A DNA stretch of 64,000 nucleotides, taken from NCBI RefSeq assembly GCF_022539505.1, contig NC_061510.1, positions 275,238,330 through 275,302,329 on the forward strand, given 5' to 3'. The notes beneath the pieces were generated by a model. The model worked only from the letters and a program-made list of their open reading frames with translations. It was not told where the DNA came from and searched no databases. A program made the position numbers and the translations under genes. This stretch comes from Lolium rigidum (lineage: Eukaryota > Streptophyta > Magnoliopsida > Poales > Poaceae). Shown here piece after piece: positions 23,272 to 35,594 of this stretch; positions within the stretch are counted from its first letter, which is position 1; each line of letters opens with the position of its first letter.

Positions 23272-25050
23272 TCGAAGGAGATATGCCCTAGAGGCAATAA
23301 TAAAGTGGTTATTATTTATATCTTTATGTTTATGATAAATGTTTATATATCATGCTATAATTGTATTAACCGAAACATTAGTACATGTGTGATATGTAGA
23401 CAAACAAAGAGTCCCTAGTATGCCTCTTAACTAGCTAGTTGATTAATAGATGATTAGTTTCATAATCATGAACATTGGATGTTATTAATAACAAGGTTAT
23501 GTCATTGTATGAATGATGTAATGGACACACCCAATTAAGCGTAGCATAAGATCTCGTCATTAAGTTATTTGCTATAAGCTTTCGATACATAGTTACCTAA
23601 TCCTTATGACCATGAGATCATGTAAATCACATATACCGGAAAGGTACTTTGATTACACCAAACGCCACTTGCGTAAATGGGTGGTTATAAAGGTGGGATT
23701 AAGTATCCGGAAAGTATGAGTTGAGGCATATGGATCAACAGTGGGATTTGTCCATCCCGATGACGGATAGATATACTCTGGGCCCTCTCGGTGGAATGTC
23801 GTCTAATGTCTTGCAAGCATATGAATAAGTTCATAAGAGACCACATACCACGGTACGAGTAAAGAGTACTTGTCGAGAGACGAGGTTTAACAAGGTATAG
23901 AGTGATACCGAAGATCAAACCTCGGACAAGTAAAAATATCGCGTGACAAAGGGAATTGGTATCGTATGTGAATGGTTCATTCGATCACTAAAGTCATCGT
24001 TGAATATGTGGGAGCCATTATGGATCTCCGGATCCCGCTATTGGTTATTGGTCGGAGTGAGTACTCAACCATGTCCGCATAGTTCACGAACCGTAGGGTG
24101 ACACACTTAAAGTTGGATGTTGAAATGGTAGAACTTGAATATGGAATGGAGTTCGAATATTTGTTCGGAGTCCGGATGAGATCCCGGACATCACGAGGAG
24201 TTCCGGAATGGTCCGGAGAATAAGATTCATATATAGGATGTCATTTTATGTGAATTAAAATGATGCGGAAGGTTCTATGGAAGGTTCTAGAAGGTTCTAG
24301 AAAAGTCCGGAAGAAACCACCAAGGAAGGTGGAGTCCCTCCGGGACTCCACCTCCATGGCCGGCCAACCCTAGTGGGGGAGGAGTCCCAAGTGGACTGCC
24401 CCAAAGGGGGCCGGCCACCCCCTCCATGGAAGGTGGAACTCCCACCTCTAGTGGGAGTCCTAGCTTGGGTAGGTTTCCCTATCTTATGGAAGGTTTTGGG
24501 TTCGGGTCTTATTCGGAGACTTGTAGTCCAACCCTTGGGGCTTCCACCTATATAATGAGGGACAAGGGGAGGGGCCGGCCACCTCAAGACCACCACCTGG
24601 CCGCACCCCTCAAGTGGCCGGCCACCCCCTCCCAAACCCTAGCCGCCCCCTCTCCTCCATAGCTCCCGCGTGCTTTAGCGAAGCTCCGCCGGAGTTCTCC
24701 ACCACCACCGACACCACGCCGTCGTCTTTGTCGGATTCAAGAGGAGCTACTACTTCCGCTGCCCGCTGGAATGGGAGATGGACGTCGTCTTCATCAACAA
24801 CCGAACGTGTGACCGAGTACGGAGGTGCTGCCCGTTCGTGGCGCCGTGATCAAGATCTTCTACGCGCATTTGCAAGCGGCAAGTGAACGTCTACTGCAGC
24901 AACAAGAGCCTCCTCTTGTAGGCTTTGGAATCTCTTCAAGGGTGAGACTCGATAAACCCCTCGTTGCTACCGTCTTCTAGATTGCATCTTGGCTTGGATT
25001 GCGTGTTCGCGGTAGGAAATTTTTTGTTTTCTATGCAACGTTATCCTACA
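23272..25050 (+). repeat. 3' LTR of the Angela-like copia
   Basis: A 1779-bp LTR ending TATCCTACA, followed by the TSD TATAT. Its second base is C instead of G (TCGAAGG), a change at the integration-critical terminus. Confidence 0.92.
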
Positions 25051-25113
25051 TATATCTCTTCCTTGCATGAATGTGTGAACTGAACCTTTGGAATTTTCAG
25101 GGAATCCAGAGCT
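25051..25113. other. short host segment between two retrotransposons
   Basis: It contains GGAATTTTCAGGGAATCC, a splice-acceptor-like tract. It ends at AGCT, the probable target site of the reverse copia. See the finding on the rejoined target site. Confidence 0.4.
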
Positions 25114-26457
25114 TGACCCAGCATGCGCACGAAACCTGATGCTATTCCGTGATTGATCTAACTGTTGGAGATATGCCCAATAGGCAATAATAAATTGGTT
25201 ATTATAATATATCTTTGTGTTTATGATAATGTTTGCATACCATGCTATAATTGTATTAACCAAAACATTGATACATGTGTGTTATGTGAACAACAAGGAG
25301 TCCCTAGTAAGCCTCTTGTATAACTAGCTTGTTGATTAATAGATGATCATCGTTTCGTGATCATGAACATTGGATGTTATTAATAACAAGGTTATGTCAT
25401 TGATGAATGATGTAATGGACACACCCAAATTAAGGGTAGCATAAGATCACGTAATTAAGTTCATTTGCTATAAGCTTTCGATACATAGTTACCTAGTCCT
25501 TTCAACCATGAGATCATGTAAATCACTTATGCCGGAAGGGTACTTTGATTACATCAAACGCCACTGCGTAAATGGGTGGTTATAAAGGTGGGATTAGGTA
25601 TCCGGAAAGTATGAGTTGAGGCATATGGATCAACAGTGGGATTTGTCCATCCCGATGACGGATAGATATACTCTGGGCCCTCTCGGGGGAATGTCGTCTA
25701 ATTAGCTTGCAAGCATATGAATGGTTCATAAGAGACCACATACCACGGTACGAGAAAAGAGTACTTGTCATGGGACGAGGTTGAACAAGGTATAGAGATA
25801 CCGATGATCAAACCTCGGACAAGTAAAATATCGCGTGACAAAGGGAATCGGTATCGTATGTGAATGGTTCAATCGATCACTAAGTCATCGTTGAATATGT
25901 GGGAGCCATTATGGATCTCCAGATCCCGCTATTGGTTATTGGTCGAAGAGAAGTCTCAACCATGTTTGCATAGTTCGCGAACCGTAGGGTGACACACTTA
26001 AGGTTTGATGTCGTTTAAGTAGATATGGAATATGGAATGGAGTTCAAAGTTTTGTTCGGAGTCTCGGATGGGATCCAGGACATCACGAGGATGTCCGGAA
26101 TGGTCCGGAGAATAAGATTCATATATAGGAAGTCATATTCCAAGTTTGGAAATGATCCGGTGCATTTATGGCAGGTTCTAGAAAAGTCCGGAAGAAATCA
26201 CCATGGAAAGTGGAGTCCCGGACGGACTCCACCTTGCATGGCCGGCCAAACCCTAAGGGGAGGAGTCCCAGGTGGGCTCCACCATAGGTGGCCGGCCACC
26301 CCACCTAAAGGAAAGGTGGGAGTCCCACCTTGGGTAGGACTCCCCCCTTGAGTAGGTTTCCCACCTATGGGAGGTTTTGTTGTTGGGGTATTATTCGAAG
26401 ACTTGGACTACAACTCTTGGGGATTTCCACCTATATAATGAGGAGGAGAGGGAGGGG

Positions 26458-27888
26458 TGATGTCTACGCACGCTTCTATTCCTGTAGACAGTGTTGGGCC
26501 TCCAAGAGCAGAGGTTTGTAGAACAGTAGCAAGTTTCCCTTAAGTGAATCACCCAAGGTTTATCGAACTCAGGGAGGAAGAGGTCAAAGATATCCCTCTC
26601 AAGCAACCCTGCAATCACGATACAAGAAGTCTCTTGTGTCCCCAACACACCTAATACACTTGTCAGATGTATAGGTGCACTAGTTCGGCGAAGAGATAGT
26701 AAAATGCAAGTAATATGGATGGATATGAGTGGTAATAACAATCTGAATAAAATATGGCAGCAAGTAAACATGTAACAGAACAGTAAATAAACGGAGATTC
26801 GATATTCAGAAACAAGGCCTAGGGATCATACTTTCACTAGTGGACACTCTCAACATTGATCACATAACTAAAACTACTCTACACTCTCTTGTTGGATAAC
26901 AAACACCATTCATTGTGTAGGGCTACAAGAGCACCTCAATGCCGGAGTTAACAAGCTCCACAACATTCGGAGTTCATATTTAAGTAACCTTAGAGTGCAT
27001 GATAGACCGTTGCAATTATACCGAGTACTAACATAGCATGCACACCGTAACCGACAGGCTATGAAAGGGGGAATAGATCGCATCAATACAATCATAGTAA
27101 TAGTTAACTTCATAATCTACAAGAGATCACAATCATAGCTTATACCAAGTACTACATGATGCACACACTGTCAACATTACATCATGGAGGAGGAATAGAC
27201 TACTTTAATAACATCACTAGAGTAGCACATAGATGATATTCAACTAGATCACAAAGAGAGAGATGAACCACATAGCTACGGTAGAGCCCTCAGCCTCGGG
27301 GGAGAACTACTCCCTCCTCATCATGGAGACAGCAGCGGTGATGAAGATGGCGGTGGTGACGATGGAGATGCCTTCCGGGGGCACTTCCCCGTCCTGGCAG
27401 CATGCCGGAACAGAGACTTCTGTCCCCCAAATCTTGGCTTCGCGATGGCGGCGGCTCTGGAACTTTTCTCGTATCGTGGCTTTTTTCTTTTAGGGTTTTC
27501 GCGACGGAGTCCTTAAGTAGGCGGAAGGGCAGCCTCGGAGGGGCCCTGGTGGGGCCACACAATAGGGGGGCACGCCCCACCCCTTGGTCGCGCCGCCCTG
27601 GCGTGTGGGGCCCACCTGGCTCCCCTCTGGTCTCTCTTCGGTGTTCTGGAAGCTTCGTGGAAAAAGAAGATACTGGGCGTTGATTTCGTCCAATTCCGAG
27701 AATATTTCCTTACTAGGATTTCTGAAACCAAAAACAGCGAGAAACGAGAGCTGGCACTTCGGCATCTTGTCAATAGGTTAGTTCCGGAAAATGCATAATA
27801 ATGACATAAAGTGTGTATAAAACATGTGTGTATCATCATAAAAGTAGCATGGAACATAAGAAATTATAGATACGTTGGAGACGTATCA
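26458..27888 (-). repeat. 3' LTR of gypsy B
   Basis: A 1431-bp LTR that starts TGATGTCTACG on the plus strand and ends GACGTATCA. Confidence 0.9.
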
Positions 27889-30515
27889 GCATCCCCAAGC
27901 TTAGTTCCTTCTCGTCCTCGAGTAGGTAAACGATAACAAAGATAATTTCTTAAGTAACATGCTATCATAATCTTGATCATACTATTGTAAAGCATATGAG
28001 ATGAATGAAGTGATTCAAAGCAATGATAAAGACAATGACTAAACAACTGAATCATATAGCAAAGACTTTTCATGAATAGTACTTTCAAGACAAGCATCAA
28101 TAAATCTTGCATAAGAGTTAACTCATAAAGCAATAGATTCAAAGTAAAGGCATTGAAGCAACACAAAGGAAGATACAAGTTTCAGCAGTTGCTTTCAACT
28201 TTGAACATGTATATCTCATGGATAATTGTCAACACAAAGTAATATAATAAGTGCAATAAGCAAGTATATAAGAATCAATGCACAGTTAACACAAGTGTTT
28301 GCTTCTAAGATGGAAGGAAATGGGTAAACTGACTCAACATAAAAGTAAAAGAATGGCCCTTCGCAGAGGGAAGCAGGGATTAAATCATGTGCTAGAGCTT
28401 TTTAAGTTTTGAAATCATATAGAGAGCATAAAAGTAAAGTTTTGAGAGGTGTTTGTTGTTGTCAACGAATGGTAGTGGGCACTCTAACCCCCTTGCCAAA
28501 CAGACTTTCAAAGAGCGGCTCCCATGATTATTTATTTTTGGGTGACACTCCTTCCAACCATTGCTTTCACAAACCATGGCTAACCGAATCCTCGGGTGCC
28601 TTCCAACAATAACATACCATGAAGGAGTGTCTATTTATTTTAGTTTTATTTAGAGATGACACTCCTCCCCACCTTTGCTTTCTCAAGCCATGGCTAACCG
28701 AATCCTCGGGTGCCTTCCATCAATCACATACCATGGAGGAGTGTCTATTAAGGTTAATTAATTTGGGGCTGGGAACCCCATTGCCAGCTCTTTTTGCAAA
28801 ATTATTGGATAAGCGGATGAAGCCACTAGTCCATTGGTGAAAGTTGCCCAACAAGATTGAAAGATAAACCACCACATACTTCCTCATGAGCTATAAAACA
28901 TTGACACAAATAAGAGGCAATAACTTTTGAATTGTTTAAAGATAGCACACGAAATATTTACTTGGAATGGCAGAAAATACCACATAATAGGTAGGTATGG
29001 TGGACACACATGGCATAGTTTTTGGCTCAAGGATTTGGATGCACGAGAAGTATTCCCTCTCAGTACAAGGCTTAGGCTAGCAAGGTTATTTGAAGCAAAC
29101 ACAAGTATGAACCGGTACAACAAAACTTACATAAGAACATATTGCAAGCATTATAAGACTCTACAATGTCTTCCTTGTTGCTCAAACACTTTTACCAGAA
29201 AATATCTAGACCTTAGAGAGACCAATCATGCAAACCAAATGTCAACAAGCTCTACAGTATTTTTTCACTAATAGGTGCAAAGTATATGATGCAAGAGCTT
29301 AAACATGAGCACAACAATTGCCAAGTATCAAATTATTCAAGACATTATACCAATTACCACATGTAGCATTTTCTGTTTCCAACCATATAACAATTAACGA
29401 AGCAGTTTCAACCTTCGCCATGAACATTAAAGTAAAGCTAAGAATACCAGTGTTCATATGAACGAGCGGAGCGTGTCTCTCTCCCACACAAGCATGAATT
29501 TATTCAGAGAATAACAAAACGAAAATAAAAGCACACAGACGCTCCAAGTAAAGTACATAAAATGTGACGGAATAAAAATATAGTTTCAACAGAAGAAACC
29601 TAATAAATTGTTGATGAAGAAGGGGATGCCTTGGGCATCCCCAAGCTTAGACGCTTGAGTCTTCTTGAAATATGCAGGGATGAACCATAGGGGCATCCCC
29701 AAGCTTAGACTTTTCACTCTTCTTAATCATATATCATCCTCCTCTCTTGATCATTGAAAATTTCCTCCACACCAAACTCAAAACAAACTCATTAGAGGGT
29801 TAGTGCATAATCAAAAATTCACATGTTCAGAGGTGACACAATCATTCTTAACACTTCTGGACATTGCCCAAAGCTACTGAAAATTAATGGAATAAAGAAA
29901 TCCATCCAACATAGCAAAATAGGCAATGCGAAATAAAAGGTAGAATCTGTCAAAACAGAACAATACGTAAATACGAATTTTATAGAGGCACTAAACTTGC
30001 TCAGATGAGAAAACTCCAAACTAATGAAAGTTGCGTACATATCTGAGGATCACTCACGTAAATTGGCAGATTTTTCTGAGTTACCTACAGAGAACCCTGC
30101 CCAAATTTGTGACAGCAAGAAATCTGTTTCTGCGCAGTAATCCAAATCTAGTATCAACCTTACTATCAAAGACTTTACTTGGCACAACAATGAAATAAAA
30201 TAAAGATAAGGAGATGTTGCTACAGTAGTAACAACTTCCAAGACTCAAATATAAAACAAAAGTACTGTAGTAAAATAAACACATGGGTTATCTCCCAAGA
30301 AGTGCTTTCTTTATAGCCATTAAGATGGGCTCAGTAATTTTAATGATGCACTCGCAAGAAATAAGAGTTGAAACAAAAGAGAGCATCAAAAAGCAAATAT
30401 GAAACACTTTTAAGTCTAACCCACGTCCTATGAAAAGGAATCTTGTAAATAAACAAATTCATGAAGCATAATGCAACAAGCATAGAAAGACTAGACAAGC
30501 GCAACTTCAAGATTT
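27889..30515 (-). other. non-coding 3' internal region of gypsy B
   Basis: No credible gene. It carries the 16-nt polypurine motif at 27889-27904, 29635-29650 and 29693-29708, and the perfect hairpin 29622-29642. Two copies of a roughly 90-bp hairpin module lie at 28544-28631 and 28658-28745, and one copy of that module is shared with gypsy C. Positions about 29800-30230 match gypsy A around 6540-6940. Confidence 0.7.
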
Positions 30516-31091
30516 TCAGCAAAAGAGAGGTGTTTTAGTAACATGAAAACTTCTACAACCATATTTTCCTCTCTCATAAAGATTTTCAGTAGCATCATGA
30601 ACAAACTCAACAATATAACTATCAAATGAAACATTCTTATCATGAGCTATATGCATAAAATTATTACTACTCCCAACATAAGCATAGTCATTCTTATTAA
30701 TTGTAGTGGGAGCAAATTCAACAAAGTAGCTATCATTATTATTCTCATCAAGTGTAGGAGGCATAGTATAATCATAATAAAATTTATCCTCCATAGTAGG
30801 TGGCACCAAAAGACCACTATCATTATAATCATCATAAATGGAAGGCAAAGTATCATCAAAGAAAATTTTCTCCTCCATGCTTGGGGGACTAAAAATATCA
30901 TGCTCATCAAAACCGGCTTCCCCAAGCTTAGAACTTTCTATATCATTAGAAACAATGGTGTTCAAAGCATTCATACTAATATCATTGCTACTAGCATGCA
31001 AATAAGGTTCCATAGGTTTTTTAATTTTCACATCAAACAATCCATGTCTTAACTCAGGAAATAGATTAAAAATCTCACAGTTATTTTCCAT
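30516..31091 (-). CDS. 191-residue acidic repeat protein of gypsy B, function unknown
   Basis: A single open frame starts MENNCEIFNLFPELRHGLFD and ends at a stop at 30516. It is rich in Asp, Asn, Tyr and Pro. Two imperfect repeats are visible, at residues about 68-88 (PPSMEEKIFFDDTLPSIYDD) and 96-116 (PPTMEDKFYYDYTMPPTLDE). Shorter echoes occur at 122-130 (YFVEFAPTT) and 159-168 (YIVEFVHDAT). There is no signal peptide, membrane helix, zinc knuckle, gag or protease motif. It begins about 145 nt downstream of the primer site, where gag normally starts. I recall similar hypothetical proteins in Triticeae gypsy derivatives but know no function. The frame is intact, so it was selected, is recent, or both. 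Confidence 0.55.
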   Translation of the reverse strand: MENNCEIFNLFPELRHGLFDVKIKKPMEPYLHASSNDISMNALNTIVSNDIESSKLGEAGFDEHDIFSPPSMEEKIFFDDTLPSIYDDYNDSGLLVPPTMEDKFYYDYTMPPTLDENNNDSYFVEFAPTTINKNDYAYVGSSNNFMHIAHDKNVSFDSYIVEFVHDATENLYERGKYGCRSFHVTKTPLFC

Positions 31092-31234
31092 TATGCCTAA
31101 CTAGTGAAATAAAAACAAGAAACAAAAAGATGCAATTGTAGATCTAAAGGAAATAGCTTCGAGCACTCACACACCGGCAACAGTGCTAGGAAATAGCTTA
31201 GTAGTCGGAGGATGTGAATACCTGTTACCTTACC

Positions 31235-31252
31235 TCCCCGGCAACGGCGCCA
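31235..31252 (-). other. primer-binding site of gypsy B (tRNA-Asp)
   Basis: On the reverse strand it reads TGGCGCCGTTGCCGGGGA, identical to the gypsy A site and 10 nt inside the LTR end. Confidence 0.85.
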
Positions 31253-31262
31253 GAAAATAGCT

Positions 31263-32694
31263 CGATTTTTACGCACGCTTCTATTCCTGTACACAGTGTT
31301 GGGCCTCCAAGAGCAGAGGTTTGTAGAACAGCAGCAAGTTTCCCTTAAGTGAATCACCCAAGGTTTATCGAACTCAGGGAGGAAGAGGTCAAAGATATCC
31401 CTCTCAAGCAACCCTGCAATCACGATACAAGAAGTCTCTTGTGTCCCCAACACACCTAATACACTTGTCAGATGTATAGGTGCACTAGTTCGACGAAGAG
31501 ATAGTAAAATGCAAGTAATATGGATGGATATGAGTGGTAATAACAATCTGAATAAAATATGACAGCAAGTAAACATGTAACAGAACAGTAAATAAACGGA
31601 GATTCGATGTTCGGAAACAAGGCCTAGGGATCATACTTTCACTAGTGGACACTCTCAACATTGATCACATAACTGAAACTACTCTACACTCTCTTGTTGG
31701 ATAACAAACACCATTCATTGTGTAGGGCTACAAGAGCACCTCAATGCCGGAGTTAACAAGCTCCACAACATTCGGAGTTCATATTTAAGTAACCTTAGAG
31801 TGCATGATAGACCGTTGCAATTATACTGAGTACTAACATAGCATGCACACCGTAACCGACGAGCTATGAAAGGGGGAATAGATCGCATCAATACAATAAT
31901 AGTAATAGTTAACTTCATAATCTACAAGAGATCACAATCATAGCTTATACCAAGTACTACATGATGCACACACTCGTCAACATTACATCATGGAGGAGGA
32001 ATAGACTACTTTAATAACATCACTAGAGTAGCACATAGATGATATTCAACTAGATCACAAAGAGAGAGATGAACCACATAGCTACGGTAGAGCCCTCAGC
32101 CTCGGGGGAGAACTACTCCCTCCTCATCATGGAGACAACAGCGGTGATGAAGATGGCGGTGGTGACGATGGAGATGCCTTCCGGGGGCACTTCCCCGTCC
32201 CGGCGGCGTGCCGGAACAGAGACTTCTGTCCCCCGAATCTTGGCTTCGCGATGGCGGCGGCTCTGGAACCTTTCTCGTATCGTGGCTTTTTTCTTTTAGG
32301 GTTTTCGCGACGGAGTCCTTAAGTAGGCGGAAGGGCAGCCTTGGAGGGGCCCTGGTGGGGCCACATAATAGGGGGGCGCGCCCCACCCCTTGGCCGCGCC
32401 GCCCTTGCGTGTGGGGCCCCCTGGCTCCCATCTGGTCTCTCTCCGGTGTTCTGGAAGCTTCGTGGAAAAATAAGATACTGGGCGTTGATTTCGTCCAATT
32501 CCGAGAATATTTCCTTACTAGGATTTCTGAAACCAAAAACAGCGAGAAAACAGGAACTGGCACTTCGGCATCTTGTCAATAGGTTAGTTCCGGAAAATGC
32601 ATAATAATGACATAAAGTGTGTATAAAACATGTGTGTATCATCATAAAAGTAGCATGGAACATAAGAAATTATAGATACGTTGGAGACGTATCA
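31263..32694 (-). repeat. 5' LTR of gypsy B
   Basis: A 1432-bp LTR nearly identical to 26458-27888. Its inner terminus reads CGATTTTT on the plus strand rather than TGATGTC. Confidence 0.9.
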
Positions 32695-33650
32695 AGGGGG
32701 CAGCCCACTCTTGGCCGCACCACCTAGGGCCCCCATGGCCGGCGCCCTACCCCTCTCTCTCTCCCCAAACCCTAGCGCCCCTCCTCCACATAATACTCCC
32801 GCAGCGCATAGGCGAAGCCCTACCGGAGTTCTCCATCGACACCGCCACCACGCCGTCGTGCTGCCGGGATTCCGAGGAGGATCTACTACTTCCGTTGCCC
32901 GCTGGAACGGGGAGAAGGACGTCGTCATCAACACCGAACGTGTGACCGAGTACGGAGGTGCTGCCCAATTGTGGCACCGTCAAGATCTTCTACGCGCTTT
33001 TGCAAGCGGCAAGTGATCGACTACAGCAACAACGAGATCTAATATCGTAGGCTTTGGAAATCTTCGAGGGTTAGTCTCATGATCTTCTCGTTGCTCCCAT
33101 CTTCTAGATTGCATCTAGGCTTGGTTTTCGTTCTCGCGGTAGGAAATTTTTTGTTTTCTATGCTACGAATCCCATCACTAACGGTTGTTGAGTCAAGAGA
33201 TCATGGAACGGAAGATGAATCTAGCAAGCTTTGTTATAACCGACAAGCAAATAACGATGAACGATAAAGGAAACTGCAGCGAAGTTTCAAGATTTAACGT
33301 GGAAATACCTCTTCCAACACTGAAGGGAAAAAACCACGAGCGCTAGCCAACAAATACTACACTATATCGAGGAGTGTTTACAAATAGCGTGGGTTATCTT
33401 ATAATCTGATAAACCCTAGCCGGCGGCTTACAAGAGGTATATATAGGAAATGTCATAGATCCGTACCGGCTCAATCCTACCAGCGATGGGCCTCGCTCCG
33501 CTCATCAGAAGTTAGGCTCCCTTTAGTATATGGATTTGGATCATAATATAATAAACTCCACCTTGAGACAAATTACATCTTGTACCATGGACTTCAACAA
33601 TCTCCTAAACAACTAAAAAAAACATTTGCTAGCGCTAATAGCCACTCGGG

Positions 33651-35505
33651 CTAAATAGTTATACCAACCAAGCTCGAGCAAAACTCAAACTTGGCAACAG
33701 AAACTGGCTTTGTCATCATATCAGCAGGATTATCATGAGTACTTATCTTGCATACCTTCAATTTACCTTCTTCAACAGTATCGCGAACATAATGGTACTT
33801 GACATAAATGTGCTTTGTCCTCTCATGGAACATTTGATTTTTAGTAAGGTATATTGCACTTTGACTGTGACAAAACAAGTTAATGCAAGATCATCTCCAC
33901 AAAGGTCAGCATACAACCTTTTCAACCAAACAGACTCTTTGCAAACTTCAGCAATAGGCATATATTCTGCTTCGGTTGTAGATTGAGCAACAACAGGTTA
34001 TAACGTTGCCTTCCAACTCACAGCACATCTGCCAACAGTAAACGCATAACCCGTGAGGGACCTTCTCTTATCAAAGTCAGCAGCAAAATTTGAATCCACA
34101 TAGCCGGTGAGTCCCTCACCGGTCTTGCCAAACTTCAAGCAAGCTTTGAATGTGCCACGAAGGTACCTGAAAATCCCCTGAACAACTTTCTAATGTTCTT
34201 TACCAGTATTAGCCATGTATCGGCTAACCAAACTCATAGCATATGACAAATCATGGCGAGAACAAACCATGGCATACATCAAAGAACCAACAACACTAGA
34301 ATATGTAACTCGTGACATGTACTCAATATCTCCATCAGTACTAGGATATTGCAATGCTAACAATTTGATGTGAGGAGCAACAGATGTACTAACAGATTGT
34401 GCATCATGCATACTAAAATGTTGAAGGACTTAATGTAATTTTGATGACTAAGAAATAACTCACTAGATTTTCTTTCTCTTGTAATTTTCATACCTAGTAT
34501 TTTCTTAGCATTACCAAGATCCTTCATCTCAAATTCACTATTTAATTGTGCTTTCAAAGTAGTGATCTCTTTCTTGCTCTTGGCAGCAATCAACATATTA
34601 TCAACATATAACAACAAGTATATATGTGATCCATTAACAAATTTGATGTAAACACAACTATCATACCGAGATCTCTTAAAATCATGTGCAAGCATAAATG
34701 AATCAAACCTTTTGTACCACTGTCTTGGAGATTGTTTCAGACCATAAGGGGACCTCTTTAACTTGCAAACAAGATCCTCCTTACCAGACACAGCTACAAA
34801 ACCTTTAGGCTGGTCCATGTATATCTCCTCCTCAAGTTCTCCATGCAGAAAATCAGTCTTCACACCTAACTGCTCAAGCTTAAGATCATGCATAGCCATA
34901 ATACCAAAGAATGCACAAATGAAACTAGCTTCACAACCGGAGAGAATACACCATTATAATCAATGCCTTAAACCTCAGAGGCTCATTAGGAGATAAACCT
35001 TCCTTTCTTTTAAATATCCACTTACAGTGGGCAACCTTCTTTTGTTTAGGCAAGCGCACAACATCCCACGTGTCATTCTTGTCAAGAGATTGCATCTCCT
35101 CTTGCATAGCAGAAATCCACTTCACGCGGTTAACGGATGCAACAACCTCAGCATACGTAGGCATGTAGCAGGTTCAGTCTCATGCTCCACCACTTCAGCA
35201 CAACTCAAATAATAATGAACAAGAATAAACTCTTGAATTAAACAAGGACGTGGACCTTTGCTACGTCTTAATGGAACTATTTGTTTGGTGCAAAACATGT
35301 GGTGAGTGCTGAACAATAATGTTATCATTTTCAGCAACATCATTTTTTTCTCCTCCACGTGCTCCACCTGCACGCTAATCATTTGTTTCTCATCATCAGA
35401 AACATCAGAAAAATCAATAGCATCACAAACATCTATCGATGAACTCTTATAAAACATGAAAGTCTCATTAAAGATAACATTCCTGCTATACAAAACTTTC
35501 TTAGT
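33651..35505 (-). pseudogene. copia polyprotein remnant (end of integrase, RT, RNase H)
   Basis: Reading the reverse strand, it starts with an integrase C-terminal piece (KVLYSRNVIFNETFMF, 35493 downward). An RT with GVKTDFLHGELEEEIYM, YGLKQSPRQWYKRFD and LLYVDNMLIAAK follows; the catalytic YVDD is YVDN here. The RNase H region has VTYSSVVGSLMYAMVCSRHDLSYA, SVVAQST-like and TKHIYVKYHYVRDTVEEGKL, and ends with NPADMMTKPV before the stop at 33651. Several frameshifts separate the pieces. Everything upstream of the integrase tail is missing because the 5' LTR stub is fused directly to this point. The enzyme is dead twice over, by the Asp-to-Asn change and by the indels. Confidence 0.88.
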
Positions 35506-35506
35506 T

Positions 35507-35594
35507 TCGGCCCAAGCCTACCGAGGACGGGCCTCGCTCCGCTCGTCAGAAGTTAGCCTCCCTTTAGTATATGAATTTTGATCACAATATAACA
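35507..35594 (-). repeat. residual 5' LTR (88 bp) of the reverse copia
   Basis: It matches 33476-33553 closely (shared TTTAGTATATG and GGGCCTCGCTCCGCTC). It ends AACA, the inverse of a TG LTR start. Confidence 0.7.

Larger units (their letters stand above)
16268..25050 (+). mobile_element. Angela/BARE-like copia LTR retrotransposon, full length but coding-dead
   Basis: The LTRs are 16268-18048 and 23272-25050, starting TGAAGGAGATATGCCC (the 3' copy starts TCGAAGG) and ending TATCCTACA. A perfect TSD, TATAT, lies at 16263-16267 and 25051-25055. The initiator-Met primer-binding site is at 18050, and gag, protease, integrase, RT and RNase H follow in copia order. By eye the LTRs differ at about 25 positions in 1780, yet the coding region has many stops and indels. 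Confidence 0.93.
26458..32694 (-). mobile_element. Non-autonomous Athila-type gypsy element without gag or pol (gypsy B)
   Basis: The LTRs 26458-27888 and 31263-32694 are bounded by TGATACGTCTCC on the reverse strand. The perfect TSD AGGGG lies at 26453-26457 and 32695-32699. The tRNA-Asp primer site is at 31235 and the polypurine-like motif at 27889. The only coding region is a 191-codon frame where gag would be. The 3' internal region resembles that of gypsy A. Confidence 0.9.
25163..33177 (+). mobile_element. solo Angela-like LTR, interrupted by gypsy B
   Basis: LTR sequence runs 25163-26457 and 32700-33177. It starts TGTTGGAGATATGCCC and ends GAATCCCATCA. The TSD CTAAC is perfect (25158-25162 and 33178-33182). 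No internal copia sequence is present, so unequal or intrastrand recombination has removed it. The TATA motif sits near 26434. Confidence 0.85.
25114..33553 (-). repeat. 3' LTR of the reverse copia, split by the solo Angela-like LTR
   Basis: The net length is about 420 bp (25114-25162 plus 33183-33553). Read on the reverse strand, a TATATATA promoter motif (plus-strand about 33438-33446) and a short leader are visible. Positions 33476-33553 match 35507-35594, the residual 5' LTR. Confidence 0.55.
25114..35594 (-). mobile_element. internally deleted copia retrotransposon, reverse strand, host of nested insertions
   Basis: The reverse-strand pol remnant (33651-35505) is followed by a purine tract and an LTR starting at 33553. 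The LTR's other end is inferred at 25114 (TGACCC...), beyond the solo Angela-like LTR. At the other side only 88 bp of 5' LTR (35507-35594) remain, joined directly to mid-pol. AGCT flanks both outer ends (25110-25113 and 35595-35598). A 4-bp or shifted 5-bp duplication is not canonical, so the 25114 boundary is tentative. Confidence 0.6.
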
